64,000 nt of DNA from an uncultured Methylotenera sp. (GCF_946479685.1 NZ_CAMLGS010000005.1:13980-77979); one strand, 5' to 3'. Numbered from the stretch's first letter, positions 10,111-20,386 are shown. The notes: generated by a model from the sequence alone, not told the origin. Program-made: numbers and translations.

Positions 10111-11124
10111 TTAAAAACCAATCTTTTCCAACATACGGTCGAAGAAGCTAGGCTCACTCTCAGGCGGCAAATCTTGAGGTGTTGGCGCAACTTTATTACC
10201 TATGCGCGGCGCAGCAGTAGTAGCTGCCGCCTCAGGCTCAACTTCCTCTGGCAACGAGCGCAACTTACGATCAAACACCATACCTGACGCAGACTCATAA
10301 AGTGGAGAGTTCACTGGCAGCTCAACAGGTGCAGCAATCGGTGCCACAGCCTCAACAGCAGGCGCTTTAACAGTAGGCGCCTTCACTACCACAGGCTCTG
10401 CTGGTGCAGCTAGCGGCACTGGCACAGACTTAGACTCAACAACCGCTTCAGCTGGCGCCACAATCGCAACAGGGGCCACCACTTCAGCAGCCGGCACGTC
10501 TAGAGGCACAGCCAACATAGATGGCGCAGCCTCAACCTCTGTAGCAACACGCGGCTCAGTTACAGTTGCTTTAACTTCAGGCTCCGACACTTTCGGTTCA
10601 GGGGCTTTTTTAACACTGGCATTCGTCGCAGGTTCTTTTGCCGATACCGGCTCTTTTGCTGGAGTCGTCTCGTCTTTTTCCCAGAACTTCAGCTTATTGA
10701 TTAAGCTCTTTTCTTCCGGCTTTTTATAAGGCTCAACCAATCGCGTCCCAGTGTTGGCACGTTCAGTTTCTGGCGCAGCAGTACCCGCTGGGATCACGTC
10801 ACCGCGCACTGTTTTTAACAAGTCTTTTTCAAAGTCCAGAATCACACGACGCTGCTCGGTTATCTTGCCAGCTTCGCGCATTTGATACACATAATCCCAA
10901 CGGTTACCGTGGAAACTATCCTGAATCAACGGAGTCCCCATAATAAAGCGCACTTGCGATTTGGTCATGCCAGGACGTAGCTGCAGCAGCATTTTAGAAG
11001 TAACCACATTACCCTGCTGAACATCCAGCTTATATGGCTTAATACTAGGTACCGCTGTGCCACATGCAGTGCAAAGCAAAACCAGCAAAACGGCTAGATA
11101 ACGTAAAGTAGAAAAATAACGCAT
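10111..11124 (-). CDS. bamE: outer membrane assembly lipoprotein BamE with long low-complexity tail
   Basis: BamE is a small lipoprotein of the BAM complex that inserts beta-barrel proteins into the outer membrane. A lipoprotein signal peptide ends at CTA-C21. The SmpA/OmlA domain follows at ~33-112 (LRPGMTKSQVRFIMGTPL, NRWDYVYQMR). Residues ~113-337 are an extra Ala/Val/Pro/Glu/Lys-rich region, low in complexity and probably disordered, ending in a short conserved-looking segment (SFFDRMLEKIGF). Family members are usually 110-180 aa, so this one is about twice the normal size. It is divergent from fur. Confidence 0.88.
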   Translation of the reverse strand: MRYFSTLRYLAVLLVLLCTACGTAVPSIKPYKLDVQQGNVVTSKMLLQLRPGMTKSQVRFIMGTPLIQDSFHGNRWDYVYQMREAGKITEQRRVILDFEKDLLKTVRGDVIPAGTAAPETERANTGTRLVEPYKKPEEKSLINKLKFWEKDETTPAKEPVSAKEPATNASVKKAPEPKVSEPEVKATVTEPRVATEVEAAPSMLAVPLDVPAAEVVAPVAIVAPAEAVVESKSVPVPLAAPAEPVVVKAPTVKAPAVEAVAPIAAPVELPVNSPLYESASGMVFDRKLRSLPEEVEPEAAATTAAPRIGNKVAPTPQDLPPESEPSFFDRMLEKIGF

Positions 11125-11214
11125 ATCATGACTTTAATTTGAATTGGCGTTAATATACCACGTAGCGACTGAAGCCAAAACATCCACCTTATTAATTGTG
11201 AATATTCCAAAATC

Positions 11215-11640
11215 ATGCAAGATCAAAAAGATTTAAAAAACGCTGGGCTCAAGGCCACCTTACCAAGACTTAAGGTGTTGAACCTGTTTGAGAACAGCAA
11301 AGACCGCCATCTATCTGCCGAAGACATCTACAAAATCATGATTAACGCTGGCGAAGATGTAGGCTTGGCAACGGTATATCGCGTACTGACACAATTTGAA
11401 CAAGCTGGGCTATTAATTAGACACCACTTTGAGAGCGGTAAAGCGGTATTTGAGTTGAACAGCGGTGGCCACCATGACCATATCGTCTGTATCAAATGCG
11501 GTCGTGTTGAAGAGTTTTATGACCCAGAAATTGAAAAAAGACAAGAAAGCGCTGCGGCCAAACTAGGCTTCACCATGCAGGATCATTCATTGACCATTTA
11601 CGGCGTTTGCACTAAGCAGCCTTGCGAAAGCAAAGAGTAA
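11215..11640 (+). CDS. fur: ferric uptake regulator Fur
   Basis: Fur is the Fe(II)-sensing dimeric repressor of iron uptake genes. The 141-aa protein has an N-terminal winged helix (KATLPRLKVLNLFE, GLATVYRVLTQFEQAG recognition helix) and a C-terminal metal-binding and dimerisation domain with GGHHDHIVCIKCG and a final CxxxxC pair, the structural zinc cysteines. It is divergent from bamE (90-bp gap) and converges on recN, the common betaproteobacterial order. Confidence 0.96.
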   Translation: MQDQKDLKNAGLKATLPRLKVLNLFENSKDRHLSAEDIYKIMINAGEDVGLATVYRVLTQFEQAGLLIRHHFESGKAVFELNSGGHHDHIVCIKCGRVEEFYDPEIEKRQESAAAKLGFTMQDHSLTIYGVCTKQPCESKE

Positions 11641-11682
11641 AAATCAGGCAGCTTACAACGCAGCCAAACCACTGCGACCAAC

Positions 11683-13335
11683 TTACCCTAACAACATTTC
11701 CTTGGCATGCTGCCTTGTTGTTTCGGTAAGTTCTATACCACCCAACATCCTAGCCACTTCTTCAATGCGACTATCCGTATTTAATGCAGCAATCGTACTT
11801 AGGGTTTGACCATTAGCCTGTGACTTACTTACCCGCAAATGATGCTTACCAAGTGCCGCCACCTGCGGCAAGTGGGTAATCACCAACACCTGCCGCTGCT
11901 CACCTAGTTGCTTCAACAAGTTGCCCACCACCTCGGCGACGCCACCGCCGATACCAACGTCAACCTCATCAAAAATCATGGTAGGGACACTGCCCTGCTG
12001 CGCAGTCACTACTCGTATTGCCAAGCTGATACGTGACAACTCACCACCAGACGCCACTTTACTTAACGCACGCGGTGCAACACCGGCGTGACCTGCCACC
12101 AGAAATTCAACTTGCTCTAGACCATGAACACTAGATGCAACAGGTGTTAATGCCACCGAAAACTGACCTCCACTCAGTGACAAGCGCTGCATTTCAGCTG
12201 TGATTTTTTGATGCAAGATGGCAGCAGCTTTAGCCCTACCCGCACTTAAGCTTTCAGCCAATTTGGTATATTCACTCAAGGCGGCGCGCTCCTGCTCTGC
12301 CAGTGCGCCATCGTCTGCAAAGCTAGACAGCTCAGCCATTCTCACTTGCCAGCCATCAAGTAATGCAGGCAAATCTTCCACCCGTGAGCGGTACTTACGT
12401 GCTGCAGCATGTATCGACTGTATTCGTGCATCCACTTCACTCAAGCGCGCAGGATCCAGCTCCATACGCTGAATGTAGCGATTTAAAGAGCGGCTTGCTT
12501 CCTGCAGCTGTATCACGCCAGAATCCAGCGACTCAGAAACCTCCGCCAAACTAGCATCAAAAGTCTGCATATTTTGCAGATGATGCTGCACTTGCGCCAA
12601 CAAATTGAGCGCAGACAGCTCACCTTCACTCAGCAACTCCAAGCAATTTTCACCGCTGCCAATTAAGCTTGCGCCATTGGAAAGTAATAAGTGCTCATGC
12701 TGCAGCGCCTCCCACTCCTGCGCTTCAAACGCTAGCGCCGAAAGCTCACGCACGTTATCACGCAGCAATGCCAACTCATCAGCATAGGCTTCCGCATTTT
12801 TCTCCAGCTCTAAACGCATGCCATGCAGACGATACCAATGCTTATATTGCTCAGCCACGCTTTTTGCTACAGCAGACAAACCGCCAAACTCATCTAGGAT
12901 TTGACGCTGTGTCGCTACTTTAAGCAAAGAATGGTGTGCATTCTGGCTATAAATATCAACCAAAAACTCACCTAACTCTTTAAGCTGCTGCATGGTGGCC
13001 GATGTGCCGTTAATGAACGCACGCGAGCGTCCATCGGCATAAATCACCCGGCGCAGCAGAAGCTCTGGCTCATCCTGCGCAATTTCTTGCTCGGCCAGCC
13101 AAGTTAACGCTTCAGTATTGTTTTGCAGTGAAAAACAGGCGCTAATTTCAGCTTTATCGCAGCCAGCACGAGTAACGCCGCCCTCACCGCGCGCACCCAA
13201 GGCCAAAGACAATGCGTCAATCAGAATTGATTTGCCTGCGCCAGTTTCACCGGTCAGTACAGTAAAGCCAGATTGAAAATCCAGATCAAGCTGATCAACA
13301 ATGACGAAATCGCGAATTGAAAGTGTTTGTAGCAT
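11683..13335 (-). CDS. recN: DNA repair protein RecN
   Basis: RecN is an SMC-like ATPase for double-strand break repair. The 550-aa product has an N-terminal head with Walker A GETGAGKS (~31-38), a shortened coiled-coil middle (~155-360), and a C-terminal head with the signature SGGELSRISLA and Walker B TMIFDEVDVG. It lies downstream of nadK with a 170-bp gap. I found no convincing CTGT-N8-ACAG LexA box there. Confidence 0.96.
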   Translation of the reverse strand: MLQTLSIRDFVIVDQLDLDFQSGFTVLTGETGAGKSILIDALSLALGARGEGGVTRAGCDKAEISACFSLQNNTEALTWLAEQEIAQDEPELLLRRVIYADGRSRAFINGTSATMQQLKELGEFLVDIYSQNAHHSLLKVATQRQILDEFGGLSAVAKSVAEQYKHWYRLHGMRLELEKNAEAYADELALLRDNVRELSALAFEAQEWEALQHEHLLLSNGASLIGSGENCLELLSEGELSALNLLAQVQHHLQNMQTFDASLAEVSESLDSGVIQLQEASRSLNRYIQRMELDPARLSEVDARIQSIHAAARKYRSRVEDLPALLDGWQVRMAELSSFADDGALAEQERAALSEYTKLAESLSAGRAKAAAILHQKITAEMQRLSLSGGQFSVALTPVASSVHGLEQVEFLVAGHAGVAPRALSKVASGGELSRISLAIRVVTAQQGSVPTMIFDEVDVGIGGGVAEVVGNLLKQLGEQRQVLVITHLPQVAALGKHHLRVSKSQANGQTLSTIAALNTDSRIEEVARMLGGIELTETTRQHAKEMLLG

Positions 13336-13505
13336 AATTCAATGAGTCCAATTTATTGCCATATCTTAACGACAAGGCTTTGAGCAGTGCAGTACATCAT
13401 GAATACAATTTTAGTGCGTCTCACTACTTAGCGCCGCTGCATACTATATCCCCGACCTGATAACCCCTGCCTGAAGATAGAGACTAGCACAGGGATGGTG
13501 TGACA

Positions 13506-14375
13506 TTAGCCCCAGTTGAGCTTATTCCTGAGCATATCAAAGTAGCAATACTCCATAGGATGCAGTAAGGAAATAGTTTTCTCCGCGCGGCGCACTACAA
13601 TTTTATCGCCCACTTCCAAGCCTACCTGATATTGGCCATCAAAGCTTAGCTGTGCCTCATCGAACTGCACTACGGTGACAATGATCCGGCTAGCACTATT
13701 CACGGCAATAGGACGGTTACTCAATGTATGTGGACAGATGGGCACCAGTGAGATTGCCTCTAGATTAGGGTGCAAAATCGGACCGCCTGCAGACAACGCA
13801 TAAGCTGTGGCGCCAGTTGGGGTGCTAATAATCAGGCCATCACTGCGCTGCTTGTATACGAACATGCCATCTATTTCGATTTCCAGTTCAATCAAGCGCA
13901 AGCCGCTTTTGATCACCACATCATTCAGGGCATGGCTGGTGTAAATCACCTGGCCATTCCTCACCACCTCTGTGGACAGCAACATGCGAGGTTCTTTAAT
14001 GAAGTCCCCAGCCAGTATGCGGTCAACCTCAATCAGCATATCCTCTGCACGCAGGTCGGTTAAAAAACCGAAACGGCCGCGATTGATACCCACCAAAGGA
14101 ACATCCGCCTCAATTAAACTGCGAGCAACACTCAGCATGGTGCCATCACCACCCATCACGATAGCGAGGTCAGCAACCTGACCGATTTCATCTAAAGGCA
14201 GCGTTTGGTAATCTGTAAGCTGGGCATGATGTGCAGTATTTTTCTCAATCCACACTTCGAGATTTTTAGCGGATAAATGTCGAGCTAGATCAGCTAAATC
14301 TGCCTGCATCAGCTGCAAAGCCGATACATTCATATATTTGCCGATAAGCGCTATTTTTTTAAAGTTTGTATGCAC
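13506..14375 (-). CDS. nadK: NAD kinase
   Basis: NadK phosphorylates NAD to NADP with ATP. The 289-aa protein shows the GGDGTML motif (~75-81), the NRGRFGFL segment, and the second conserved region PTGATAYALSAGGPI, all diagnostic of the family. It is upstream of recN; the nadK-recN pairing is typical of betaproteobacteria. Confidence 0.97.
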   Translation of the reverse strand: MHTNFKKIALIGKYMNVSALQLMQADLADLARHLSAKNLEVWIEKNTAHHAQLTDYQTLPLDEIGQVADLAIVMGGDGTMLSVARSLIEADVPLVGINRGRFGFLTDLRAEDMLIEVDRILAGDFIKEPRMLLSTEVVRNGQVIYTSHALNDVVIKSGLRLIELEIEIDGMFVYKQRSDGLIISTPTGATAYALSAGGPILHPNLEAISLVPICPHTLSNRPIAVNSASRIIVTVVQFDEAQLSFDGQYQVGLEVGDKIVVRRAEKTISLLHPMEYCYFDMLRNKLNWG

Positions 14376-14618
14376 GGCAGAATTAAAGCATAGTCAGGAA
14401 GTCTTAGCAAAGTGAAAACCATACATAACATGCAATAAATATCGTCCACCTCTACATTTTTTGCGTCATAATAAATGGATAGTCATACAACAACCAATAA
14501 AGATGTATTAGTTTACCAATACAATCAACAACTTAACCACAAAACACACAACAAAAATCTACTGGCGTAATTTTTGCTTATCCAGCCCAATCTAACATTT
14601 TCTAATAACAAAACCTAT

Positions 14619-16511
14619 ATGACGGCTCCAATTCAAAACAACATACTGAAAACATATTTCTTATTTACCTACGTTGCAGTATTAATTCTGGTATCTGATT
14701 CGATTCCTGTCGCCAGCATTTTTCAGGATGGTTTAATCCCGACAGGCTTCATGCTTATCACCTGGCTTCTATATGGCTTATATTATTTATTGCCTGCCAT
14801 CGCCATTACCACCTTAGTGAAATTCATCAGTAAGAGAAACACTGGCGCGGTGTATGTAACCGCCATCCTCACTGGCGGCACGACGACATTAATGATGTAT
14901 GCAAACGCCAAACTGTTTTCACTGTATGGCATGTTTTTTAATGGATTCATTCTGAATCTGATCGCCACTCCTGGCGGTATCGAGTCGCTAGGTGGCAGCA
15001 GCGCGTCTGACGTAGGTTTTGCGCTGATTACAGTAGGCTTTATCAGTTTGCAAGCAGCGATTTTATGGCTGGTGCACCGCTTTTATTTAAAAAAATCAGC
15101 GCCTCAGTTATCGTTTAAATTCCTGCCAGTTACAGCACTTATTGCCACTGTAGTTGTGCACATGGGTTTTGCTTTGGATAGCTATACGACTAACCAGCTC
15201 AATGTAGTCGCACAAGCCATTCCGTTTTACCAAACCGTATCGGCACGTGGCTTCTTTAAAAGCTTAGGACTAACCACTAAACGTGAGGCCAAACTCAAGC
15301 TAAAAGGCAAACTCAACTACCCGCTCAACCCGATTCAATTCAAACAGCCAGCCAAGCCCTACAATATTATCTGGCTCACCTCAGAGTCTTGGCGCGCAGA
15401 TACACTTAACGAAAAAATCATGCCTAATAGCTGGGAGTTTGCAAAAGGTGCCGCTAGATTTACCCGCAATTACAGCACAGGCAACGGCACACGTATGGGT
15501 GTATTTGGCATGTTTACCGCCATGCCCGGAAACTATTGGTTCCCCTTCCTGGAAGAGCGCCGCGGCGCTGCCATTATTGATGTGCTGCAACAACAGCAAT
15601 ACCAAATGAGCTTTTATACCAGCGCCAAATTCTCTTACCCAGAGTTTGACAAGACTATTTTTGCGCACGTTCCGGCTGAGCAACTGCACGACGCCAACAA
15701 AGGCAGCAGCGGTTGGGAAAATGACCGCAACAACGTTAGCAGCTTGCTGTCATTTATTGATCAACGCGATAAAAGCAAACCGTTCTTCACGTTCATGTTC
15801 TTTGAGTCGCCACACGCACGTTATTACTTCCCGCCAGAAAGCGTGATTGCAACACCGTATCGTGACGACCTTAATTACGCTACCTTAAGTAAAACTGCAC
15901 TACGAGACAATATTGTGCCGATTAAAAATCGCTACATTAACTCCGTGCATCACTTAGACATGCAATTTGGCCGCATCTTCGACTACCTCAAGCAACACCA
16001 GTTACTGGATAACACCATTGTTATTCTTATCGGCGACCACGGTGAGGAGTTCATGGAACATGGCTTCTGGGGTCATAACTCTACGTTTGTGGATCAACAG
16101 GTTCGCACCCCACTTGTTATTTACAAGCCAAATGCAGCACCGCTGGTGAGCGACCAAATGACTAGCCACATGGATTTAGTGCCTACCATCATGCCGTTAC
16201 TAGGCGTTAGCAACCCAAGCAGCGATTACTCTACTGGTTATAACCTGCTTGCTGGCGAGAAACGTAGCCATACTTACATCTCAGACTGGGACAAAGTTAC
16301 CTACGTGGATGATGAGGTTAAAATCACCCAGCCGGTCAACGCCAAAAGCTTTGCACTGATGACCGCGAGCAGAGGGGACGACTCCGCCCTACCTAGTGAT
16401 GAGCGTAAAGCCATAATGGAGAAAAAACAGCCTGCCATGCTGCAGCTAGTGCAGGATTTAAGTAAATTCTTCAAGAAAAAAGATGGTCATAGACCAGCAC
16501 CGCCCCGATAA
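14619..16511 (+). CDS. inner-membrane sulfatase/phosphatase-superfamily protein (YejM/PbgA-like)
   Basis: A 630-aa protein with five N-terminal TM segments (within ~1-185) followed by a periplasmic sulfatase-fold domain. Visible superfamily elements are the metal-binding acidic start LTSESWRADTL, the candidate nucleophile Thr in GNGTRMGVFG, HHLDMQFGRI, and the metal-binding GDHGEEF with a following GHN. This layout matches YejM/PbgA, which controls LPS synthesis via LapB, and also phosphoethanolamine or phosphoglycerol transferases. The substrate cannot be decided. I use the ATG at 14619; an in-frame TTG lies 15 codons upstream and neither has a clear ribosome site. It separates nadK from hrcA. 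Confidence 0.75.
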   Translation: MTAPIQNNILKTYFLFTYVAVLILVSDSIPVASIFQDGLIPTGFMLITWLLYGLYYLLPAIAITTLVKFISKRNTGAVYVTAILTGGTTTLMMYANAKLFSLYGMFFNGFILNLIATPGGIESLGGSSASDVGFALITVGFISLQAAILWLVHRFYLKKSAPQLSFKFLPVTALIATVVVHMGFALDSYTTNQLNVVAQAIPFYQTVSARGFFKSLGLTTKREAKLKLKGKLNYPLNPIQFKQPAKPYNIIWLTSESWRADTLNEKIMPNSWEFAKGAARFTRNYSTGNGTRMGVFGMFTAMPGNYWFPFLEERRGAAIIDVLQQQQYQMSFYTSAKFSYPEFDKTIFAHVPAEQLHDANKGSSGWENDRNNVSSLLSFIDQRDKSKPFFTFMFFESPHARYYFPPESVIATPYRDDLNYATLSKTALRDNIVPIKNRYINSVHHLDMQFGRIFDYLKQHQLLDNTIVILIGDHGEEFMEHGFWGHNSTFVDQQVRTPLVIYKPNAAPLVSDQMTSHMDLVPTIMPLLGVSNPSSDYSTGYNLLAGEKRSHTYISDWDKVTYVDDEVKITQPVNAKSFALMTASRGDDSALPSDERKAIMEKKQPAMLQLVQDLSKFFKKKDGHRPAPPR

Positions 16512-16548
16512 CATTGCCTTATCAGGCTAACTGACCGATAATTTGCGC

Positions 16549-17571
16549 ATGAGCTCCAGTATAGACAAACGTGCGCAAATTTTACTCAAGACCCTGGTTG
16601 AACATTACATCAGTGATGGTCAACCCATCGGGTCTCGTACCTTATTGCAACATTCCGGCTTGGACGTCAGCCCCGCTACCATTCGCAATGTGATGAGCGA
16701 TTTGGAACAGCTTGGCTTTATTACCAGCCCGCATACCTCAGCAGGCCGCATTCCTACGCAAAAAGGCTACCGTTTATTTGTAGACTCGTTGCTCACGGTC
16801 CAACCGCTAGAGTCACAAATCGTACAGCAACTGAAAAGCGGCTTAGCCTCACCGAACCCTAGTGAGTTGATTACCAATGCTGCCGATATGCTGTCACAAT
16901 TGACCCAGTTTGCTGGCGTGGTGATGACCCCCAAACACAAACGCATTGCATTTAAGCACCTGGAGTTTTTAACGCTTTCAGACAAAAGAATACTGGTCAT
17001 CATTGTCACCAGTGATGGCAATGTGCAGAACCGCATCATCCTCACTGAAAAGAAATTCAGCGCTAGTGAACTGACGCAGGCAGGTAATTATTTTAACGCA
17101 CACTTTTCCGGCCATACGTTTGAAGAAGTGCAGCAAAAACTGCATGCCGAACTAAAACAGATGCAGGACGACATGAATCAACTCATGACCGCTGCACTAG
17201 AGGCCAGCAACAAAAAGGCGGATGAAGATGGCGTGGTGATTGCTGGTGAACGCAACCTACTACAAGTTGACGACCTCTCTACCAACGTAGCCAGCTTACG
17301 CAAGCTGTTTGAAATTTTTGAGCGCCGCACCAGCCTGATGCAGTTGCTGGACAATAGCCAGCATGCCGATGGCATACAGATATTCATCGGTGGTGAGAGT
17401 GGTTACTTACCGCTAGATGAGTGCAGCATGATTACCGCCCCATATGAGGCAGATGGACAGGTGGTAGGTACACTGGGCGTGATTGGCCCTACGCGTATGG
17501 CATATGAGCGTGTGATTCCGATTGTAGATATCACAGCAAAACTGCTATCCAATGCACTTTCATCGAGTTAG
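16549..17571 (+). CDS. hrcA: heat-inducible transcription repressor HrcA
   Basis: HrcA represses chaperone operons by binding CIRCE inverted repeats. The 340-aa product has an N-terminal winged helix ([24 protein letters not shown]) with the conserved [11 protein letters not shown] segment, then a GAF-like domain and the C-terminal [17 protein letters not shown] motif. I use ATG 16549 (MSSS) rather than the TTG two codons upstream. No CIRCE element is seen before grpE, dnaK, dnaJ or hrcA itself, so its target is probably groESL outside the window. Confidence 0.95.
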   Translation: MSSSIDKRAQILLKTLVEHYISDGQPIGSRTLLQHSGLDVSPATIRNVMSDLEQLGFITSPHTSAGRIPTQKGYRLFVDSLLTVQPLESQIVQQLKSGLASPNPSELITNAADMLSQLTQFAGVVMTPKHKRIAFKHLEFLTLSDKRILVIIVTSDGNVQNRIILTEKKFSASELTQAGNYFNAHFSGHTFEEVQQKLHAELKQMQDDMNQLMTAALEASNKKADEDGVVIAGERNLLQVDDLSTNVASLRKLFEIFERRTSLMQLLDNSQHADGIQIFIGGESGYLPLDECSMITAPYEADGQVVGTLGVIGPTRMAYERVIPIVDITAKLLSNALSSS

Positions 17572-17649
17572 CGTGTCGCACATCCAATTAAGGCAAGCAT
17601 TTACACAATTAAGCTACATAACATTAAGTTACATAACAAGATTGGCAAT

Positions 17650-18753
17650 ATGGCATATTTCAACCCAGAACCAAAATACGAACACGGCGACCAACTCAAA
17701 GTAGGCATTCTGCTGGCCAACCTAGGCACCCCAGACGCGCCTACAGCGCAGGCACTGCGCCCCTATTTACGCCAATTTTTAAGTGACCGTCGTGTCGTGG
17801 AAATTCCACGCCTGATTTGGTGGTTTATTTTAAACGGCATCATTCTGGCTGTCCGCCCCAAAAAATCGGCTGAGAAATATGCCAGTGTGTGGACAAGTGA
17901 GGGCTCACCCCTGCTCATACACGCAAAGAAACAAGCCCTGCTATTACGTGGCTTTTTAGCGCAAAAAATCCAATCCCCGTTTACGGTGGAATTAGGCATG
18001 AGCTACGGCAACCCGTCGATGGAGAGTGCCATACAGAAACTAAAAGCGCAGCACTGTGACCGCATTTTGGTATTTCCGCTTTATCCGCAGTATGCTGCCA
18101 GCAGCACCGGCAGTGCGCTAGATGCGGTATGGCGTGTACTGCTTAAAACGCGCAATATGCCGGCAGTGCGCACCATCAAGCACTACCATGACCACCCAGC
18201 TTATATTGAAGCACTGGCACAAAGCGTGCGCGAACACTGGCGCATCAATGGCAAACCCAATAAATTAGTGATGAGCTTTCATGGTGTGCCTAAATTTCAT
18301 TTGCTAAAAGGTGATATGTACCACTGCGAATGTCACAAAACCGGACGCTTACTGGCAGAGGCACTAGAGCTTAATCAAGACCAGTATGTCATTGCGTTTC
18401 AATCCAGATTCGGTAAACAAGAGTGGCTCAAGCCATATTTGGCCAATATATTAGAATCTTTAGGCAAAGCTAAGGTCAATCGTATTGATGTAATCTGCCC
18501 TGGCTTCTCTAGCGACTGCTTAGAAACACTGGAAGAAATCGCCATGGAAGGCAAGCATATATTCCAAAACAATGGTGGCGGTGAATATCACTATATTCCA
18601 GCCCTCAACGAAAATGAGGCATGGATACATGCCATGACCACGATTGCACTGGAAAATCTGCACGGCTGGGCGAGCACAGACTGGGATGCGAACCAAGCCA
18701 AAAAAGATGCAGAAATGACAAAATTAAGGGCGCAAGGTTTAGCCAACAATTAA
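17650..18753 (+). CDS. hemH: ferrochelatase
   Basis: HemH inserts Fe(II) into protoporphyrin IX, the last step of heme synthesis. The 367-aa length is typical. Markers are the N-terminal LLANLGTPDAPT, the catalytic-His segment SFHGVPKF (~211-218) with a following GDMYHCECHKT, and FQSRFGKQEWLKPY and CPGFSSDCLETLEE near the C-terminus. It stands alone between hrcA and the LPS island. Confidence 0.97.
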   Translation: MAYFNPEPKYEHGDQLKVGILLANLGTPDAPTAQALRPYLRQFLSDRRVVEIPRLIWWFILNGIILAVRPKKSAEKYASVWTSEGSPLLIHAKKQALLLRGFLAQKIQSPFTVELGMSYGNPSMESAIQKLKAQHCDRILVFPLYPQYAASSTGSALDAVWRVLLKTRNMPAVRTIKHYHDHPAYIEALAQSVREHWRINGKPNKLVMSFHGVPKFHLLKGDMYHCECHKTGRLLAEALELNQDQYVIAFQSRFGKQEWLKPYLANILESLGKAKVNRIDVICPGFSSDCLETLEEIAMEGKHIFQNNGGGEYHYIPALNENEAWIHAMTTIALENLHGWASTDWDANQAKKDAEMTKLRAQGLANN

Positions 18754-18828
18754 TAAGCGTTATACTGGATGTTTTACAATTTCAAACACGTTGCAGAGTT
18801 TTTTGCAGCGTAATTTAGGTACGGATCA

Positions 18829-19818
18829 ATGATCGTAATTACTGGCGGCGCCGGCATGATAGGCTCTATCATCGCGTGGCATCTCAATACCCAACTGCAA
18901 CGTGATGATTTAGTCATCGTAGACCGTATCACGCATGAAGAGCAATGGCAAAACTTGGCGCATCGCCACTATGCGCATTACTTGGATAAAGACCAGCTCA
19001 TGTCGTGGCTAGAAGGCCGCACGGACATTGAGGCCATTATTCACATGGGTGCTATTAGCGCCACTACTGAGCGCGACTTCAACAAGCTGGTCGAGGCTAA
19101 CATTCAGTACTCGCAAAACTTATGGACATGGTGTGCCCAGCATCAAGTGCCATTTTTCTATGCAAGCTCTGCCGCCACTTATGGTGATGGCAACATGGGC
19201 TATGACGATGCCAGTATAGAAAACCTAAGACCGCTCAACGGTTACGGCTACTCCAAACACTTTTTTGACCAATGGGCATTGCGCCAAGTCAGCAAAAACT
19301 TACCAACGCCACCGGCTTGGGCTGGCTTCAAGTTCTTTAACGTGTACGGCCCCAACGAATACCATAAAGAGCGTATGGCAAGCGTAGCTTTCCACACGTT
19401 TAACCAATTCAGTGCCTCCGGCACCATGAAATTATTTAAAGGCACCAAAGCTGGGGTGGAAGACGGCATGCAAATGCGTGACTTCGTGTATGTAAAAGAT
19501 GCAGCCGCGGTGGTGAATCACTTCGCAACATCCGCCATCGCCAAAAAGGCGGTGCCAAATGGCATTTATAACATTGGCACCGGCCACGCTAGAAGCTTTA
19601 AAGACCTAGCGACTAGCGTAATGCAAGGCATGCAGCGTGAACCGCATATTACCTACGTGGATATGCCACAGGACTTACAGGGTAAATATCAATACTTTAC
19701 CGAGGCCACAATGCAGAAGTTAGCCAGCACAGGCTACAACCAACCCTTCCACAGCCTTGAGGATGGTGTGCGCGACTACGTACAGAACTACTTAATGCAA
19801 GAGGATAAATACTGCTAA
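18829..19818 (+). CDS. hldD: ADP-L-glycero-D-manno-heptose 6-epimerase
   Basis: HldD converts ADP-D,D-heptose to ADP-L,D-heptose, the substrate of WaaC and WaaF. The 329-aa extended-SDR protein has GGAGMIGS (~6-13) for NADP and the catalytic Tyr/Lys in GYGYSKHFFD (~137-146), plus the family segments VYGPNEYHKERMASV and NIGTGHARSF. Its TAA overlaps the gmhA ATG (TAATG), so the two are translationally coupled. Confidence 0.97.
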   Translation: MIVITGGAGMIGSIIAWHLNTQLQRDDLVIVDRITHEEQWQNLAHRHYAHYLDKDQLMSWLEGRTDIEAIIHMGAISATTERDFNKLVEANIQYSQNLWTWCAQHQVPFFYASSAATYGDGNMGYDDASIENLRPLNGYGYSKHFFDQWALRQVSKNLPTPPAWAGFKFFNVYGPNEYHKERMASVAFHTFNQFSASGTMKLFKGTKAGVEDGMQMRDFVYVKDAAAVVNHFATSAIAKKAVPNGIYNIGTGHARSFKDLATSVMQGMQREPHITYVDMPQDLQGKYQYFTEATMQKLASTGYNQPFHSLEDGVRDYVQNYLMQEDKYC

Positions 19819-20381
19819 TGAAGTATGTTAACTACCTAAAAGATGAACATGCCGCGCATATGGCGATGTTTAATGCACTGGAGCCACTGTTTCCGCTGAT
19901 CAGTGATGTTGGCATTGCCATGCAAAACACCATTAGCAATGGTGGAAAAATTCTGCTGATGGGCAACGGCGGCAGCGCAGCTGATAGCCAGCACATTGCA
20001 GCCGAAATTGTAGGGCGATTTAAGAAAGAGCGTAAAGGCATGCCAGCTATCGCGCTCACTACCGACACATCCATCCTTACCTCGGTGGGTAACGACTACG
20101 GCTACCACTATATTTTTGCACGGCAGATTGAAGCACTATGTCGCCCGGAAGACCTAGTAATCGGCCTTACTACCAGCGGCAACAGCGCCAACGTGGTAAA
20201 CGCAATCGAGGCAGCCAATGCGATTGGTGCCACTACGGTAGGCTTAACTGGCGGTACTGGCGGCAAACTAAATGAGCTCTGCACCTACAATATAGTGATT
20301 CCATCCAGCGTCACCGCGCGCATTCAGGAAGCGCATATCTTTGTTGGGCACTCGCTCTGCGAAATTCTAGAGTCTGCTTAA
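19818..20381 (+). CDS. gmhA: sedoheptulose-7-phosphate isomerase
   Basis: GmhA converts sedoheptulose 7-phosphate to D-glycero-D-manno-heptose 7-phosphate, the first committed step to ADP-heptose. It is a 187-aa SIS-domain protein with MGNGGSAADSQHIAAE, the ALTTDTSILTSVGNDY segment, TTSGNS and the C-terminal AHIFVGHSLCE. In a ribulose-monophosphate methylotroph the substrate would come straight from the central rearrangement pathway (inference). It is coupled to hldD and separated from hldE by a structured 112-bp gap. Confidence 0.96.
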   Translation: MKYVNYLKDEHAAHMAMFNALEPLFPLISDVGIAMQNTISNGGKILLMGNGGSAADSQHIAAEIVGRFKKERKGMPAIALTTDTSILTSVGNDYGYHYIFARQIEALCRPEDLVIGLTTSGNSANVVNAIEAANAIGATTVGLTGGTGGKLNELCTYNIVIPSSVTARIQEAHIFVGHSLCEILESA

Positions 20382-20386
20382 AGCAC

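Noticed and set aside
11125..11214. Fur box in the bamE/fur divergent gap
   Set aside because: The AT-rich stretch around AATTGTGAATATTCC has too little similarity to the 19-bp Fur consensus to call.
13336..13410. Possible LexA (SOS) box upstream of recN
   Set aside because: The only symmetric-looking stretch, around GTACATCATGAATAC, lacks CTGT-N8-ACAG spacing, so no SOS box is claimed.
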